Below, one piece after another: positions 36,941-47,459 of a DNA stretch of 48,002 nucleotides (position 1 is its first letter; every line of letters starts with the position of its first letter). Under the pieces are notes generated by a model that was not told the DNA's origin, did no database searches, and worked only from the letters and a program-made list of their open reading frames with translations. Both the position numbers and the translations under genes were made by a program. Source of the DNA: Mariprofundus micogutta (GTDB lineage Bacteria > Pseudomonadota > Zetaproteobacteria > Mariprofundales > Mariprofundaceae); assembly GCF_001895085.1 (NCBI RefSeq), contig NZ_BDFD01000022.1, positions 1-48,002 of the forward strand, in the 5' to 3' direction.

Positions 36941-36992
36941 GCAATGCATAATCGAACTATCGCTGCGCATTGTCAACGTGGTCAGATGAAAC

Positions 36993-38780
36993 TCAGCTCT
37001 CTTTAATGGTAGGCCGTTTACGCAGCCCAAGTTCTTTCCACTGCTCATCGGCCACTTCACTCGGAGCATCCGACATCGGATCAGCTGCTTTCTGTGTTTT
37101 CGGAAATGCAATCACATCACGAATCGAGTCTACACCTGCCATTAGCGAGAGCACACGATCCAGTCCAAAGGCCAGTCCACCATGTGGTGGTGCACCATAT
37201 TTCAGTGCATTAACCAGGAATCCGAACTTGGCATCTGCCTCTTCATCGGAAATACCCAGTACCTTGAATACGCGTGCCTGTGTTTCCGGGTTATGAATAC
37301 GGATCGAGCCGCCACCGATCTCCGTACCGTTCCAGACCAGATCATACGCCTGAGAACAGATATTGAGCGGATCAGATTCAAGTTTATCCAGATCTTCAGC
37401 TGATGGTGCAGTAAAGGGATGATGCAGTGCTTCAGGACGTTTCTCATCGGCATTCCAGGCAAACATCGGGAAATCTACCACCCAGACAAAGCGGTGATCA
37501 TTTTCAGCCACCAGGCCAAGATCCTGACCCAGTTTCACACGCAGGTGACCCAGCGCATCATTGACTACAGTGGTGTCCCCTGCTCCGAAGAAGAGCAGAT
37601 CGCCATTTTCGGCACTGCAGGCTTCCAGCATTTCAGCCAGAATCTCTTCCGGCAGGAATTTCACGATAGGTGACTGCAAACCACCCGGAAGATCGGATTT
37701 ATCGTTCACCTTGATCCAAGCAAGGCCTCTGGCCCCGTAGATAGAAACAAACTTGGTGTAGTCATCAATCTGCTTGCGTGACAGAGAAGATGCCCCACCG
37801 GGCACGCGCATAACCTTAACCAGGCCACCCTTATCGGCAGGATCACGGAATACCTTGAACTCCACTTTCTTCATCAATTCCGTGATGTTCACATGTTCAA
37901 GGTCAAAACGTACATCAGGGCGATCCAGACCATATTTATCCATGGCTTCATGGTAAGTAATACGCGGGAACTCTTCCGGCAATCGAATACCTACACCTGC
38001 ATCGAACATTGCGCGTAGCAAGCCTTCGGCTACAGCCATCACCTCATCCTGATTCGCGAAGGAGAGCTCAATATCCACCTGGGTAAATTCAGGCTGACGG
38101 TCTGCACGCAGGTCTTCATCACGGAAACAGCGGGCAATCTGATAATAGCGATCCATGCCAGCTACCATCAGCAGCTGTTTGAAAATCTGAGGGCTCTGCG
38201 GCAAGGCGAAAAATGACCCGGGATACACACGTGAGGGCACCAGATAATCGCGTGCTCCTTCAGGTGTGGATTTATTCAGAATCGGTGTTTCAATTTCTAG
38301 GAAGCTCTGGCTATCCAGATAGTTGCGCGCAGCATGTGTCACACGATGACGCAATTCCATTAAACGCTGCATCTTGGGGCGTCGCAGATCGAGATAACGG
38401 TACTCAAGGCGAATCTGTTCAGAAGTGTCGCAATCGTCTTCCACCATAAACGGCGGCGTTTCAGCGCTGTTCAGAATGACAATCTCAGTCGCTTTAATTT
38501 CGATTTCACCGGTAGGAAGTTTGGGATTCACAGCCTCTTCACTACGGGCAATGACCTCACCCACGACTTCAATCACATCCTGCTGACGCATGGCATGTGC
38601 AAGCTTGTGGATTTCCGCCGTGTCCGGATGCACGACCACCTGCACAAGGCCGGAACGATCACGCACATCAAGGAACACCACGCCGCCGTGGTCACGATTG
38701 GTCTGAGTCCAACCGTTCAGACGAACAGTCTGTCCGATATGCATTACTGTGAAATCTCCGCAATGTGTGCGTGGTAACAT
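36993..38780 (-). CDS. aspS: aspartyl-tRNA synthetase
   Basis: The 595-residue protein is a bacterial-type class II synthetase. It has the N-terminal OB-fold anticodon-binding domain ([31 protein letters not shown]), motif 1 region, motif 2 [20 protein letters not shown], the bacterial GAD insertion at about 290-420, and motif 3 [21 protein letters not shown] ribosome binding site stands 9 bases before ATG 38780. Whether it also charges tRNA-Asn (non-discriminating form) cannot be settled here. Confidence 0.97.
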   Translation of the reverse strand: MLPRTHCGDFTVMHIGQTVRLNGWTQTNRDHGGVVFLDVRDRSGLVQVVVHPDTAEIHKLAHAMRQQDVIEVVGEVIARSEEAVNPKLPTGEIEIKATEIVILNSAETPPFMVEDDCDTSEQIRLEYRYLDLRRPKMQRLMELRHRVTHAARNYLDSQSFLEIETPILNKSTPEGARDYLVPSRVYPGSFFALPQSPQIFKQLLMVAGMDRYYQIARCFRDEDLRADRQPEFTQVDIELSFANQDEVMAVAEGLLRAMFDAGVGIRLPEEFPRITYHEAMDKYGLDRPDVRFDLEHVNITELMKKVEFKVFRDPADKGGLVKVMRVPGGASSLSRKQIDDYTKFVSIYGARGLAWIKVNDKSDLPGGLQSPIVKFLPEEILAEMLEACSAENGDLLFFGAGDTTVVNDALGHLRVKLGQDLGLVAENDHRFVWVVDFPMFAWNADEKRPEALHHPFTAPSAEDLDKLESDPLNICSQAYDLVWNGTEIGGGSIRIHNPETQARVFKVLGISDEEADAKFGFLVNALKYGAPPHGGLAFGLDRVLSLMAGVDSIRDVIAFPKTQKAADPMSDAPSEVADEQWKELGLRKRPTIKES

Positions 38781-38861
38781 CGTTACTACCTCCGAGGTTA
38801 AGCCCGTTAAAACGGTCGCGCAGACTAGCGCCGCGGCTTCGTTCAGGCAAAGGCTGTATAC

Positions 38862-41800
38862 CTAATCCATGACAGGGGAATCTTCACCAGGCTGCGCAAT
38901 CTCTCTCCAGGCATCCAGCATAGGAAAATAGAGCGCACACTTCACAGGACGATCAGGCTGCATCTTTTTCAGAATAGAGGTATATCGCTGTAGTTGCGGC
39001 GCATGCCGGGACTCTTCCTCACTCAGGAAAGCGTTCAGATCACCCCCCTCATGGGAGGCGGTTTTGTAATCAATCACCCAGCGTATACCCTGCTCATCAA
39101 TAAAACTGCGATCAATCACATAATGGGCAATAAACCCTTCCTGTTTGACACTTAAAGCCCATTCACATCTGGCATCCGGATGTCGCGCTGAAAGAAGCCA
39201 ACTGCCTCTGTCACTGGCTAATGCCTGCTCGAGCGCTCTTGAACATCGGGACAAAGCGGTTTCAAGCATGGGACCTGATAGTCCTTCAGCCATCAATGCA
39301 TTACGCATCGATGTATTCTCGGACCGCATAAAACTGTCACCGCATTGCTCAACACCTATGAGCGCTGCATGTTGCAGGGCTTCATGCACAGCATTACCGA
39401 CGGGTGCGGCTTCCGGCCCTGCCCAGAAATATTCTGTTTCAAGCTCTTCCTGTTCTGCCTGTTCAGTTACCAGTTCAGGAATGTGAAGCATGCGTTGCAG
39501 AGCTTTCTTTTCAGTTGCTTCAATCTGCTCACCGGCTTCACAAATTTCTATTTCAGCGCCGAAACATTCTCCTTCCAAACCATCTGCCAACAGCAGCTTT
39601 AAAAATGATCCATTGGCTGCAAGTTCTGTTGACTCGGAGACATGTCCATACATGAACAGGCCGCTTTCCGCGCGCGTACACGCCACATAAAGTAAACGTG
39701 CCAACTCATAGTTATATTTAGACTTTTCAATACTATTAATCAGCGAATAAATTGCATCTTTGCCGCGAACCTCGGCTTTAGGAGCAAGTAATGGCTTCAC
39801 TCCCCCGGCTTCGGGCACATCAGTAAATGCCAGCAGCGGTGCATCAGCGCCACGGCCTGTTTTGCCAAGCCCGGGTAATATGACCACATCCCACTGCAGG
39901 CCTTTAGCACCATGCATGGTCAGTAGCTCCACCTGTGCCGCTTCACTGGATGAGTCCGGAGCAGCAAACAGCTCTTCCAGCCGTTCATCAAGCAGCGCGA
40001 AATTAATTTGACCGCCTTCATCCAGGGACTCAATCAACTCAAGCGCCGCCGCTACATTCTGCTCTGCCGATTCATCCAGCAACTCCGGCAACGAAAGCCG
40101 ATGCCATGCGGTGGCAAGCAGATCATGTACGGGTACAGTACCCGCAACTTCAACACATGGGCCCAAAGCATCTTTGATGAAAGCCAGTCGCAGCTGTGTA
40201 TCCGCATCAACTGCCTCAATGCGCTGCTCATCATGAATCAACTGCCATACCGAACGTTTGTCTGCAGTCAGCAAGGGGAATAAGCGGGCGCTGCTTAGTC
40301 CGCAACAGACCGAACGTAGAATAGCCATCCATGATTGACTATCAGCCGGATGCAACAGTGCCCTGCTCAGCGCGCGTAACAGTCTGATCTCCGGCCTTGT
40401 TGCCAGCGGCAGAATTTTAATCGCACGAAAGGCAATGCCCGCCTCTTGCAGGGCCGGTATGATGGCATGCAGTTGTTTACGTGAACGCGTCAGTATACCA
40501 ATACGCTGCAGCTCACCATCCAGACCTGCCCTGCTTTTCTCCTGTTGCACCAGTGCAACAATTGCAGCGGCTTCCTGAATATCATCGCGTCCTTGCTGAA
40601 CGTGAAGCTTTACCCGCCCCGTATGATGCAGGGCTGAGGCCGCCATTGCATGTGATACAGCTCCCCTGACCACATCATCATCGTCAGGTAACACGTTTGC
40701 AAATGTCCGGTTCACCCACGCCACAATGTCCGGGGCTGAACGGAAATTGCGTTCCAGCTTCAGAGATTCCACCCATGGCAGGTCTGCCTCATTGGCAGCG
40801 GCCTGCAGAAACAGGCCAACCTCGGCCTTACGGAAGCGGTAGATCGACTGCATCGGATCCCCCACCATAAACAGTGTGCGGTGGCGACCATCTCCTGCTT
40901 GCCAGCCAGCCGTCAGATTCTGCAACAGCCGCATCTGTAGTGATGATGTATCCTGAAACTCATCAACCAGAATATGGTGAATACGGTAATCGAGTTTCAT
41001 CAACAGATCCGATGGTGTACCCGCTTCATCCTCCAGTGCCTGCAAGGCACGCAGAACCACCTCGGTAAAATCAGCTTCACCCTGTCGTGCAAACAGTCCC
41101 TGCAGCTGTTCATTGGCCCGCACAAGCAACTCAAACAGAGCTTCCAGCAATGACCACTGCTGATCACTATAAGCTGGTTGTGCAGGCAAGCGGATCAAAT
41201 CAGCCAACAGTTCATCCAAACCTGTTATGGATGATAGTAAAGCTGTCATCTCCTGCATCTGTAGTTTCTCCGCTTTGGCATGAGCAGGAAAACCACGTGC
41301 TTTATTGATCGATGCGGGAGCCGGGAAACCACCGGTTTTCTTCAATAATCCAGCAGCTATTCCCTGCCACAGGGCAATGGACTCCACATTCACAGCAGGC
41401 CATTGCTGCAGATCAAGCAGATGTTTGATATCCAGCGTGCAATCATCCTGTTTTGCAGCAAACACCAGCAGTGCAGGTAACTGATCTTTGACCTCGATGG
41501 GAATCATCGCATTGCACTGTTCGACCCTTTCAAGAACCAGCCTTGCCAGAATCTCTTGCATATCATGTCGTGCAGACGATGTAACCAGATTCTGTGCCAC
41601 AGTCGGTAACCACTGTTCCCGTTTGGCGAGCATCTCGGCGACCAGCTTGATCAATGAAGCCATCTGGTGATCCAGCAGCAATAATAGCGATTCGGCCTTT
41701 TCAGGTTCTGCCCGCATCAACAGATTGATCGCAGCTTCGGCAGCTTCTCTGTAGAGTACAAACAGGTTCTCTCCGGGCTTAGGCATCTCTCCAAGGCCGG

Positions 41801-42182
41801 ATAACAGCGGTAACTGTCTGGCCAGTGCAAAGGTGAGACTATCGAGCGTCATCAACTGCAGACGTCCCGGATGTTCACTGAGGTTCCATTGCCTTGTCTG
41901 TGAACGTTGCAGTACCGCCTGCGCGAGCTGCCAGGTCTCCATCTTATGGGACTGTTTCTCATCCGGTTTCTGCATATTCAGCGCCTGCATAACCCTGCCG
42001 CGCATTTCCGCCGCAGCCTTGCGGGTAAATGTGAGCGCCAGTATCTCCTCCGGTTCTTCAACAATAGCTAATAACGCCAGAATGCGCTGGGTAAGCAATT
42101 CCGTTTTCCCGGAACCGGCTGGTGCCTGTACCAGACATGAGATCGAAGGGTCACGCGCCTGCCTGCGTGCTGACTCACTCAT
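38862..42182 (-). CDS. addA: AddA-like helicase-nuclease for double-strand break repair
   Basis: The protein of about 1106 residues is a UvrD/RecB-type helicase with a C-terminal nuclease: Walker A APAGSGKTELLTQR near residue 22, TFTRKAAAEMRGRV, Walker B VDEFQDTSSLQM, GDPMQSIYRFRKAEVG, TMHGAKGLQWDVVILPG and RLLYVACTRAE. The nuclease motif is WVIDYKTASHEGGD. It degrades and resects double-strand ends for RecA loading together with AddB. Three ATG codons stand in a row; the last (42182) has GGAG six bases upstream. It overlaps addB by 8 bp. Confidence 0.9.
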   Translation of the reverse strand: MSESARRQARDPSISCLVQAPAGSGKTELLTQRILALLAIVEEPEEILALTFTRKAAAEMRGRVMQALNMQKPDEKQSHKMETWQLAQAVLQRSQTRQWNLSEHPGRLQLMTLDSLTFALARQLPLLSGLGEMPKPGENLFVLYREAAEAAINLLMRAEPEKAESLLLLLDHQMASLIKLVAEMLAKREQWLPTVAQNLVTSSARHDMQEILARLVLERVEQCNAMIPIEVKDQLPALLVFAAKQDDCTLDIKHLLDLQQWPAVNVESIALWQGIAAGLLKKTGGFPAPASINKARGFPAHAKAEKLQMQEMTALLSSITGLDELLADLIRLPAQPAYSDQQWSLLEALFELLVRANEQLQGLFARQGEADFTEVVLRALQALEDEAGTPSDLLMKLDYRIHHILVDEFQDTSSLQMRLLQNLTAGWQAGDGRHRTLFMVGDPMQSIYRFRKAEVGLFLQAAANEADLPWVESLKLERNFRSAPDIVAWVNRTFANVLPDDDDVVRGAVSHAMAASALHHTGRVKLHVQQGRDDIQEAAAIVALVQQEKSRAGLDGELQRIGILTRSRKQLHAIIPALQEAGIAFRAIKILPLATRPEIRLLRALSRALLHPADSQSWMAILRSVCCGLSSARLFPLLTADKRSVWQLIHDEQRIEAVDADTQLRLAFIKDALGPCVEVAGTVPVHDLLATAWHRLSLPELLDESAEQNVAAALELIESLDEGGQINFALLDERLEELFAAPDSSSEAAQVELLTMHGAKGLQWDVVILPGLGKTGRGADAPLLAFTDVPEAGGVKPLLAPKAEVRGKDAIYSLINSIEKSKYNYELARLLYVACTRAESGLFMYGHVSESTELAANGSFLKLLLADGLEGECFGAEIEICEAGEQIEATEKKALQRMLHIPELVTEQAEQEELETEYFWAGPEAAPVGNAVHEALQHAALIGVEQCGDSFMRSENTSMRNALMAEGLSGPMLETALSRCSRALEQALASDRGSWLLSARHPDARCEWALSVKQEGFIAHYVIDRSFIDEQGIRWVIDYKTASHEGGDLNAFLSEEESRHAPQLQRYTSILKKMQPDRPVKCALYFPMLDAWREIAQPGEDSPVMD

Positions 42183-44856
42183 CATCATCTCCGGTATCCT
42201 GATCAAAACCGGTCTCTTCAATGCGGCATACCGCTTCCAGACCGCAGTATCTGCAAGCCTTCTCATCACGCGGGGATACCGTACTGAGCCCCTGAATAAA
42301 TTCTTCAGCAAGCGAATCTGTCTGCTCTGCCCAATCGTTTAATAACGCCTGCCAGTCTTCCGGACTGCTGCGCTTGCCATCACAGATAGTCATCCCCTTG
42401 ATACCTGTACTTTCACCACAGAGCCCTTCAAAACCCATTTCTCCACTGCGAATGCGAGCAAAGCTTACTGCATCATGCTCACCAAGAGCTGCTGCAAGCG
42501 CGTAAAGCGGCAACTGAGGCTCTTCCATTCGCTCTCCAAGCCACTTGCTGAAACTCTGTTTTGCACCGGTTTTGTAATCGATTAAAATCCGGTGACCCTG
42601 CTGGTCCCGATCCATACGGTCAGCTGTAATATGGATTCTCAGCTTCTGTTTGGCATAACGCGGCAGATCAAGTTCATACAGTTTTTCAATTGCTATCACA
42701 TCGAATGCAGGCCTTTGTCTTTCTTCGTTCAACCAGTCATTTAACACCAGAAACATGCGTCTCTTCTCTACGCTCTGCGTGGATGTTGTCACAGCACTGC
42801 GATTCTTCTGCCATGCATCGTCAATGGCCTGCTCAATCAATATCGTCTGCTCATCCGCACTCATAGCCTTCAGCGCAGCCTGAGATTTGAGCTTCTGCCA
42901 GATATGTTCGAGTGCCAGATGTATTAACGATCCCTTGGTGGTTGCCTCAATGCCCGGCTCGGTCTCTTCGAGTTCACGAACATGCAGGCGATAGCGTGTA
43001 TAAGCTCTGAACGGACAGCCCGACTGATCTCTGATCAGTGCTGTGCCACCGCGTATTGTTTCATCAACTGAAAGTGGCATATGCACTGCATCATCAAAGC
43101 TTTCAGTCTCGGCCTTCTCTGTGGCTGGTAACGCTGTTTCCGGGCAAGCAGACACATCCAGACAACCGGCAAAAGCAGATACATTCAGTGATTCCTGATC
43201 ACCGCTCTGTTTTGACCAGGATATATAAACTTCAGGGGCAGCCTGCAACAGCTGCTGCCATAAAAAGGCTGAATACTCATAAGCCAGTGCAGGCCTGCTC
43301 ATGGATACTCTGTACTTCTGCTGCACAGGCAAAGGCAGTAATGGCTGCGGACTGGATGATAAAGGAAAGGCCTGGGCATCAAATCCGGCCACGAACAGCT
43401 TATCAAACTGTAAACCGGCCATCTGGGAAATCGGCAAAACGGACAGGTTTGGATATTTGATTGGCAGTGCAAGCTGTGCATCACTACAGGCTGTTCTGAG
43501 CAGGGCCAGAAAGCGGGTCCAACTGACCTTGTTGGTCACTGCATCAAGTGCAACCAGAGAACTAAGGCAGTCACGAAAGGTATTGAGCTGACGAATCTCA
43601 TGATTGCTGCGTTCACTCTCAGCAAAACTGATATGTATAAAACCGGTATCCTGCAATAGCTGATGCAGTGCTTTAACCCACTCACGAGCCGGACGATTGT
43701 TGACCTGCCAGTTTGTCAGGGCCATTAACGCTGAAGAGAGGTCGGGCATGCCTTCGAGTTCTTTCGACTCAATCAAAAACTGCAGAGAAAGATAATGGCG
43801 ATTGTTCATCCTCAGCGTGCGATCAAGCCCGGCTCGGTCAAAGCGTTCCTGTGCATAACCCATCAGATACGGCGAAAACAGCAGGCGGGAAAAATCTGCG
43901 AAGCTGACGCTATCTTTTCCAGCAAGTGTGAGCATATGCAGCAACTGCTGAATCATCGGCATTTCAGACAGAGGTAAAGCCGCCATATTTGCAACCAGCA
44001 TCTGATGATCCGGCATATTTACGCGCTCAGGCATAAGCGTCCGATTCAGAACCTTGTGCAGTAATCTGACATCAACACTGTCACTCACCGCGACCGCGAT
44101 ACGTGCCTGAGGCTGGGCCTGCAATTCAGTTTGAACTCGGGAGCTGATATATTGCAGTTCCTGCTGCTCAGTCTCACAACAGATCATGCTCTGCTCAGTA
44201 GCCCTGCCCTCATGTTCAATGTGTACAATGGATATGCCAGCTGCCTGCAAGCGACACAGAATTTTTTCCTGCATCGGTGTGAAACTGTGGAAACCATCGA
44301 GTAATAGCTGCCGCTTTTGACACAGATCGAGAATCGCTGGCAGCAGTGCTTTAGCCAGATCAGCAACCAGCATGCGCCCGCACAGCGGTTCAGAATCAAG
44401 CTTATTATGCAGGCCGGAAATCCACCGCAGCAGTGCATCTGACTCTTCACCTGAGAAGCTTAACTCTTCGGTTTTTATGGCATATTCCTGCATGATGGTA
44501 TAAGCCTGACTGGCATGTTTTGCCAGACCCCGAATGGATGAAGAGGATTGTGAACTGTCGCCAAGGTCTTTACGAATCACCTGCTGCCACAGCTCAGTTT
44601 CCTGCATACGATTCAGCGGCACAGGAAAAGCGGGCAGAGCTTTGCTAAGCTCAAGCAACCACTCCTGCCATGATAAAACATGCGGTGTTTCACATACGGG
44701 TAAAACTGATTCAGCCACAAGCCTGCGCTTCCAGTCCACGGCCTGTTTGGAGGAGGCCGTGATAAGCAAGCCCCCCTTATCCAGACTGGATGAAACTCCG
44801 GATGCGGAAATGGATTCGTCGATATTCAGCTGTCTATTGAACAGTTCCTGCTGCAT
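42175..44856 (-). CDS. AddB-like PD-(D/E)XK nuclease, Fe-S type
   Basis: The 893-residue protein resembles the 'probable DNA repair protein' group (TIGR03623) that replaces AddB in many beta- and related proteobacteria. The helicase-like N-terminal region has no intact Walker A (GLLITASSKQAVDW in its place), so it is probably inactive as ATPase. The C-terminal nuclease contains GSLIHLALEHIW, ILIDYKTGAKQSFSKW and EPQLPLYALA. Cysteines in SGCPFRAYTRY and CRYCGLEAVC are placed to bind a 4Fe-4S cluster, as in AddB. It precedes and overlaps the AddA-like gene. Confidence 0.83.
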   Translation of the reverse strand: MQQELFNRQLNIDESISASGVSSSLDKGGLLITASSKQAVDWKRRLVAESVLPVCETPHVLSWQEWLLELSKALPAFPVPLNRMQETELWQQVIRKDLGDSSQSSSSIRGLAKHASQAYTIMQEYAIKTEELSFSGEESDALLRWISGLHNKLDSEPLCGRMLVADLAKALLPAILDLCQKRQLLLDGFHSFTPMQEKILCRLQAAGISIVHIEHEGRATEQSMICCETEQQELQYISSRVQTELQAQPQARIAVAVSDSVDVRLLHKVLNRTLMPERVNMPDHQMLVANMAALPLSEMPMIQQLLHMLTLAGKDSVSFADFSRLLFSPYLMGYAQERFDRAGLDRTLRMNNRHYLSLQFLIESKELEGMPDLSSALMALTNWQVNNRPAREWVKALHQLLQDTGFIHISFAESERSNHEIRQLNTFRDCLSSLVALDAVTNKVSWTRFLALLRTACSDAQLALPIKYPNLSVLPISQMAGLQFDKLFVAGFDAQAFPLSSSPQPLLPLPVQQKYRVSMSRPALAYEYSAFLWQQLLQAAPEVYISWSKQSGDQESLNVSAFAGCLDVSACPETALPATEKAETESFDDAVHMPLSVDETIRGGTALIRDQSGCPFRAYTRYRLHVRELEETEPGIEATTKGSLIHLALEHIWQKLKSQAALKAMSADEQTILIEQAIDDAWQKNRSAVTTSTQSVEKRRMFLVLNDWLNEERQRPAFDVIAIEKLYELDLPRYAKQKLRIHITADRMDRDQQGHRILIDYKTGAKQSFSKWLGERMEEPQLPLYALAAALGEHDAVSFARIRSGEMGFEGLCGESTGIKGMTICDGKRSSPEDWQALLNDWAEQTDSLAEEFIQGLSTVSPRDEKACRYCGLEAVCRIEETGFDQDTGDDDE

Positions 44857-44865
44857 GAAGGCAGA

Positions 44866-45216
44866 CTACTGCTGATCGGAGGCCGGCTCTTTGGGTTTCC
44901 AGCCGCCAGGAACGATTTTGCCGGATTCACCCATATGTGCCGGCACATACTGATGCGGCTCAACATCATCGGAGTTCTGTAATTTCATGAATACAGTCAC
45001 TGCAATGAACGTGCTGACGATGACAACCACAATCACAAACCAGTTCGGATGAATATGGTGATGAATCGGTGTGACATCGATGACTTCCTGCTCACGTGCC
45101 CGACGCTGTCTGTTCTTCAGGGTCAGCAGAATTATCATGACAATATTACGAAGAATAAACATCAGCAGTGCAGGTCCAATGAAAAAGAAGATGGATACGA
45201 GCAGATTACGAATCAT
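44866..45216 (-). CDS. small two-helix membrane protein
   Basis: The 116-residue protein has two membrane helices, IRNLLVSIFFFIGPALLMFILRNIVMII and NWFVIVVVIVSTFIAVTVFM, separated by a basic loop containing the histidine cluster IHHHIHPNW. A proline-rich hydrophilic tail with YVPAHMGESGKIVPGGWKP follows. The family is not recognised with confidence. It overlaps the DUF1841 gene by 4 bp and stands 9 bp before the AddB-like gene, so it belongs to the same operon. Confidence 0.6.
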   Translation of the reverse strand: MIRNLLVSIFFFIGPALLMFILRNIVMIILLTLKNRQRRAREQEVIDVTPIHHHIHPNWFVIVVVIVSTFIAVTVFMKLQNSDDVEPHQYVPAHMGESGKIVPGGWKPKEPASDQQ

Positions 45217-45662
45217 AGCTGTGCAAGCTCCTTCATACGTCTGGCATAAGCCTCTACATCAGGCTCACGACCTGCACGCTGGGCGTAATAAACTGTTTCA
45301 GCCAGCACTTCGAGCAACTTATGCATGGCATCATGGCGATCCATTTTCTTGATCGACACCATATGATCCAGCGCTTTGGCCAGTTCCGGCGGATGTTTGG
45401 TCGCTGCCTGTTCCTCCAGTGCCAGATGCAGGGAGAGATGCAGGTAGGGATTCATGCCGTCATCCACCTGAAAGTCGCGCTCAAGGAAATCTTCCATATC
45501 TTCAAAATAGTGATGGTATTCAGGGTGCATACTGATCACACGGGCAATGCGTACTTCCAGTGCATTCAAAGGCAGATCTGCCTGTGCCTTATGCCATGCA
45601 TCCCAGAACACCTGACGATGCGCACGCAACTGCTCCCTGCTTGGCCCATTTTGCGATTCCAT
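45213..45662 (-). CDS. DUF1841 family protein
   Basis: The 149-residue protein shows the family pattern: SREQLRAHRQVFWDAWHKAQ, then PLNALEVRIARVISMHPEYHHYFED and NPYLHLSLHLALEEQ with several conserved histidines. The second half is helical (DRHDAMHKLLEVLAETVYYAQRAGREPD). Function is unknown; the histidine and acid clusters suggest a metal site. It is probably the first gene of the seven-gene minus-strand run ending in icd. Confidence 0.82.
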   Translation of the reverse strand: MESQNGPSREQLRAHRQVFWDAWHKAQADLPLNALEVRIARVISMHPEYHHYFEDMEDFLERDFQVDDGMNPYLHLSLHLALEEQAATKHPPELAKALDHMVSIKKMDRHDAMHKLLEVLAETVYYAQRAGREPDVEAYARRMKELAQL

Positions 45663-45820
45663 TGTATCTCCTTTGCCTCACTCTTATCGAAATAGTAACA
45701 CGATATCATTCATGAAAGAAAAGTCTTTTTCCAGCCTCTCGCTGATTCAATTTGGCATAAGTTAATTCGAGGCCTATGATCTTCCGGCTGATTCCGGCAT
45801 TTGGCCGCAGGAGGTTGTCC

Positions 45821-46735
45821 ATGCCCGACCTTGACCCTAAACCATTGCCTGAAGACCTCTCATTTCAGGCCTTGTTTTACCCCAACCTCAGCTATGACTA
45901 CTTTGCCAATGCCGACACCCAGCCTTTTCAATTTGATGCCGAAACCTATCAATCAGTTAATGCATGGTGGCTGGCCGAGGCCTCTTTACTGGCATACGTG
46001 CAACAACATGATTTTGTCAGCCAGAAGTTAGCTGATGCAGGCCTGCCGCATTATAAACCCTTTGAAGATGATGAAACGCATACGCAATGTTTTGTGGCTC
46101 ACAATGATGATTTTGCCATTGTATGTTTTCGTGGCACGGAAATCGTGAAGCAGGACATTATCACAGACCTGAAGTTTCTGCTTACCGACAGTGGTAGCAG
46201 AGGAAAAGTACACAAGGGCTTCAAGATTGCGCTCGACTCAGTTTGGGACGGTATAAGCGACCACCTCAATGATATTACCGACTATGGCAGCAGCCCGATG
46301 AAAGTATGGTTTACCGGTCACAGTCTGGGTGCAGGTCTGGCAACGCTGGCTGCTGCCCGCTATCCGGCTGCTCAGGGCATCTACACCATTGCCTCACCTC
46401 GCTGTGGCAACCGGGAATTCAGCAATGCTTTTACAAACAGGTACTGGCGTTTTGTTCATAACAACGATGCTGTTTGCATGTTGCCTCCGGCTATTACATA
46501 TCGGCATACAGGAAACATGATATATATTGATGATCAGGGCGCTGTGAATTCTGCTCCGTCTTTCTGGACATATTTGAGCACCATGATCCGGGGCCATTTC
46601 AGGCATATGGGCACAATAATCAAATGCTGGAGACGCGGGGACTTCACCGCCCTGCCGCTGGATAATATCAATGATCACGCGCCTATCTATTATGTGATTC
46701 ATATCTGGAACGATCACATCAGGCGAATACAGTGA
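45821..46735 (+). CDS. class 3 lipase (alpha/beta hydrolase)
   Basis: The 304-residue protein contains VCFRGTEIVKQDIITDLKF, the nucleophile elbow GHSLGAGLA and the aspartate region FVHNNDAVCMLPP of lipase class 3; a histidine near NDHAPIYYVIHIW may complete the triad. No clear signal peptide is visible, so it is probably cytoplasmic. ATG 45821 is chosen because AGGAGG lies 6 bases upstream at 45809-45814; the frame extends to an ATG at 45776 without a ribosome binding site. Substrate unknown. Its stop overlaps the next start as GTGA. Confidence 0.88.
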   Translation: MPDLDPKPLPEDLSFQALFYPNLSYDYFANADTQPFQFDAETYQSVNAWWLAEASLLAYVQQHDFVSQKLADAGLPHYKPFEDDETHTQCFVAHNDDFAIVCFRGTEIVKQDIITDLKFLLTDSGSRGKVHKGFKIALDSVWDGISDHLNDITDYGSSPMKVWFTGHSLGAGLATLAAARYPAAQGIYTIASPRCGNREFSNAFTNRYWRFVHNNDAVCMLPPAITYRHTGNMIYIDDQGAVNSAPSFWTYLSTMIRGHFRHMGTIIKCWRRGDFTALPLDNINDHAPIYYVIHIWNDHIRRIQ

Positions 46736-47193
46736 AACGTTTCAAGCTCAAGATCCCGCCACCGGTAGTCGCAATCGTATGCGGCCTGATCATCTGGGAA
46801 CTCAGCATTGCCCTGCCTTCGCATGCTCTTGATGCCGGAATCAGACATATGATTGCCTATCTCCTGCTGGCTATGGCATTCACGATTGACCTCTGGGCGC
46901 TGCTCAGTTTCAGGCGTGCAAAAACCACGATTGATCCGCGATATCCGCACAAAACCTCCACAATCGTCTCATCCGGCATTTACGGCTATACGCGCAATCC
47001 GATGTATCTGGGGCTGACGCTGATACTCTCCGCCCTCTCCATCTGGCTGGGAGCCAAATTCGGTCTCTTCGTGGTGGCAGCCTTTATCCTGTATATGAAC
47101 ACATTTCAGATTGAGCCAGAAGAAGAGGCACTGGAAAAACAGTTCGGCGATGTTTACATCCGCTACAAATCCAAAGTCCGCCGCTGGATTTAA
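46732..47193 (+). CDS. isoprenylcysteine carboxyl methyltransferase-like membrane protein
   Basis: The 153-residue protein has four membrane helices and the ICMT/PEMT signature SSGIYGYTRNPMYLGLTLI followed by EPEEEALEKQFGDVYIRYKSKVRRW at the end, which binds S-adenosylmethionine. Bacterial members methylate small lipids or unknown targets; no prenylated substrate is expected. The start is GTG at 46732, overlapping the lipase stop by 4 bp, so the two are coupled. Confidence 0.85.
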   Translation: MKRFKLKIPPPVVAIVCGLIIWELSIALPSHALDAGIRHMIAYLLLAMAFTIDLWALLSFRRAKTTIDPRYPHKTSTIVSSGIYGYTRNPMYLGLTLILSALSIWLGAKFGLFVVAAFILYMNTFQIEPEEEALEKQFGDVYIRYKSKVRRWI

Positions 47194-47401
47194 CTACCCA
47201 CTAATACGGAAAACAACCAACAGTTTAATGACAACAAAATGGCGTATGCTGAAAACTGGCCGGGCCTATACTCTTACCGCATGGCTGCTTCCGACCACTT
47301 TCGGCCATTCAAAAATCTCCCTTATATGAGTGATTAAATATAACCCATCCAGTATTTATTGTGATTGATAATAATCAGTGCAGGACCTTTACAAACAAGA
47401 C
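47194..47401. other. intergenic remnant-like sequence
   Basis: No gene is visible. The stretch around 47275-47322 (GGCTGCTTCCGACCACTTTCG, GCCATTC) resembles degenerate intergenic sequence commonly seen beside mobile or cassette-type genes in proteobacteria. I see no terminator for the preceding methyltransferase gene here. Confidence 0.3.
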
Positions 47402-47438
47402 TTGACAATATATTGCTGTATGGTTACCATGTAACCAT
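47402..47438 (+). promoter_or_regulatory. promoter with overlapping palindromic operator
   Basis: TTGACA (47402-47407) and TACCAT (47425-47430) are spaced by 17 bases. A perfect inverted repeat ATGGTTAC-CAT-GTAACCAT (47420-47438) covers the -10 box. A repressor bound there would block the RNA polymerase. Confidence 0.65.
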
Positions 47439-47459
47439 TTAAACTATGAGGCAGTCATC

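Noticed and set aside
36941-37111. 57-residue N-terminal extension of the DUF4398 lipoprotein
   Set aside because: It would overlap aspS and bury the lipoprotein signal; ATG 36940 gives a normal signal peptide.
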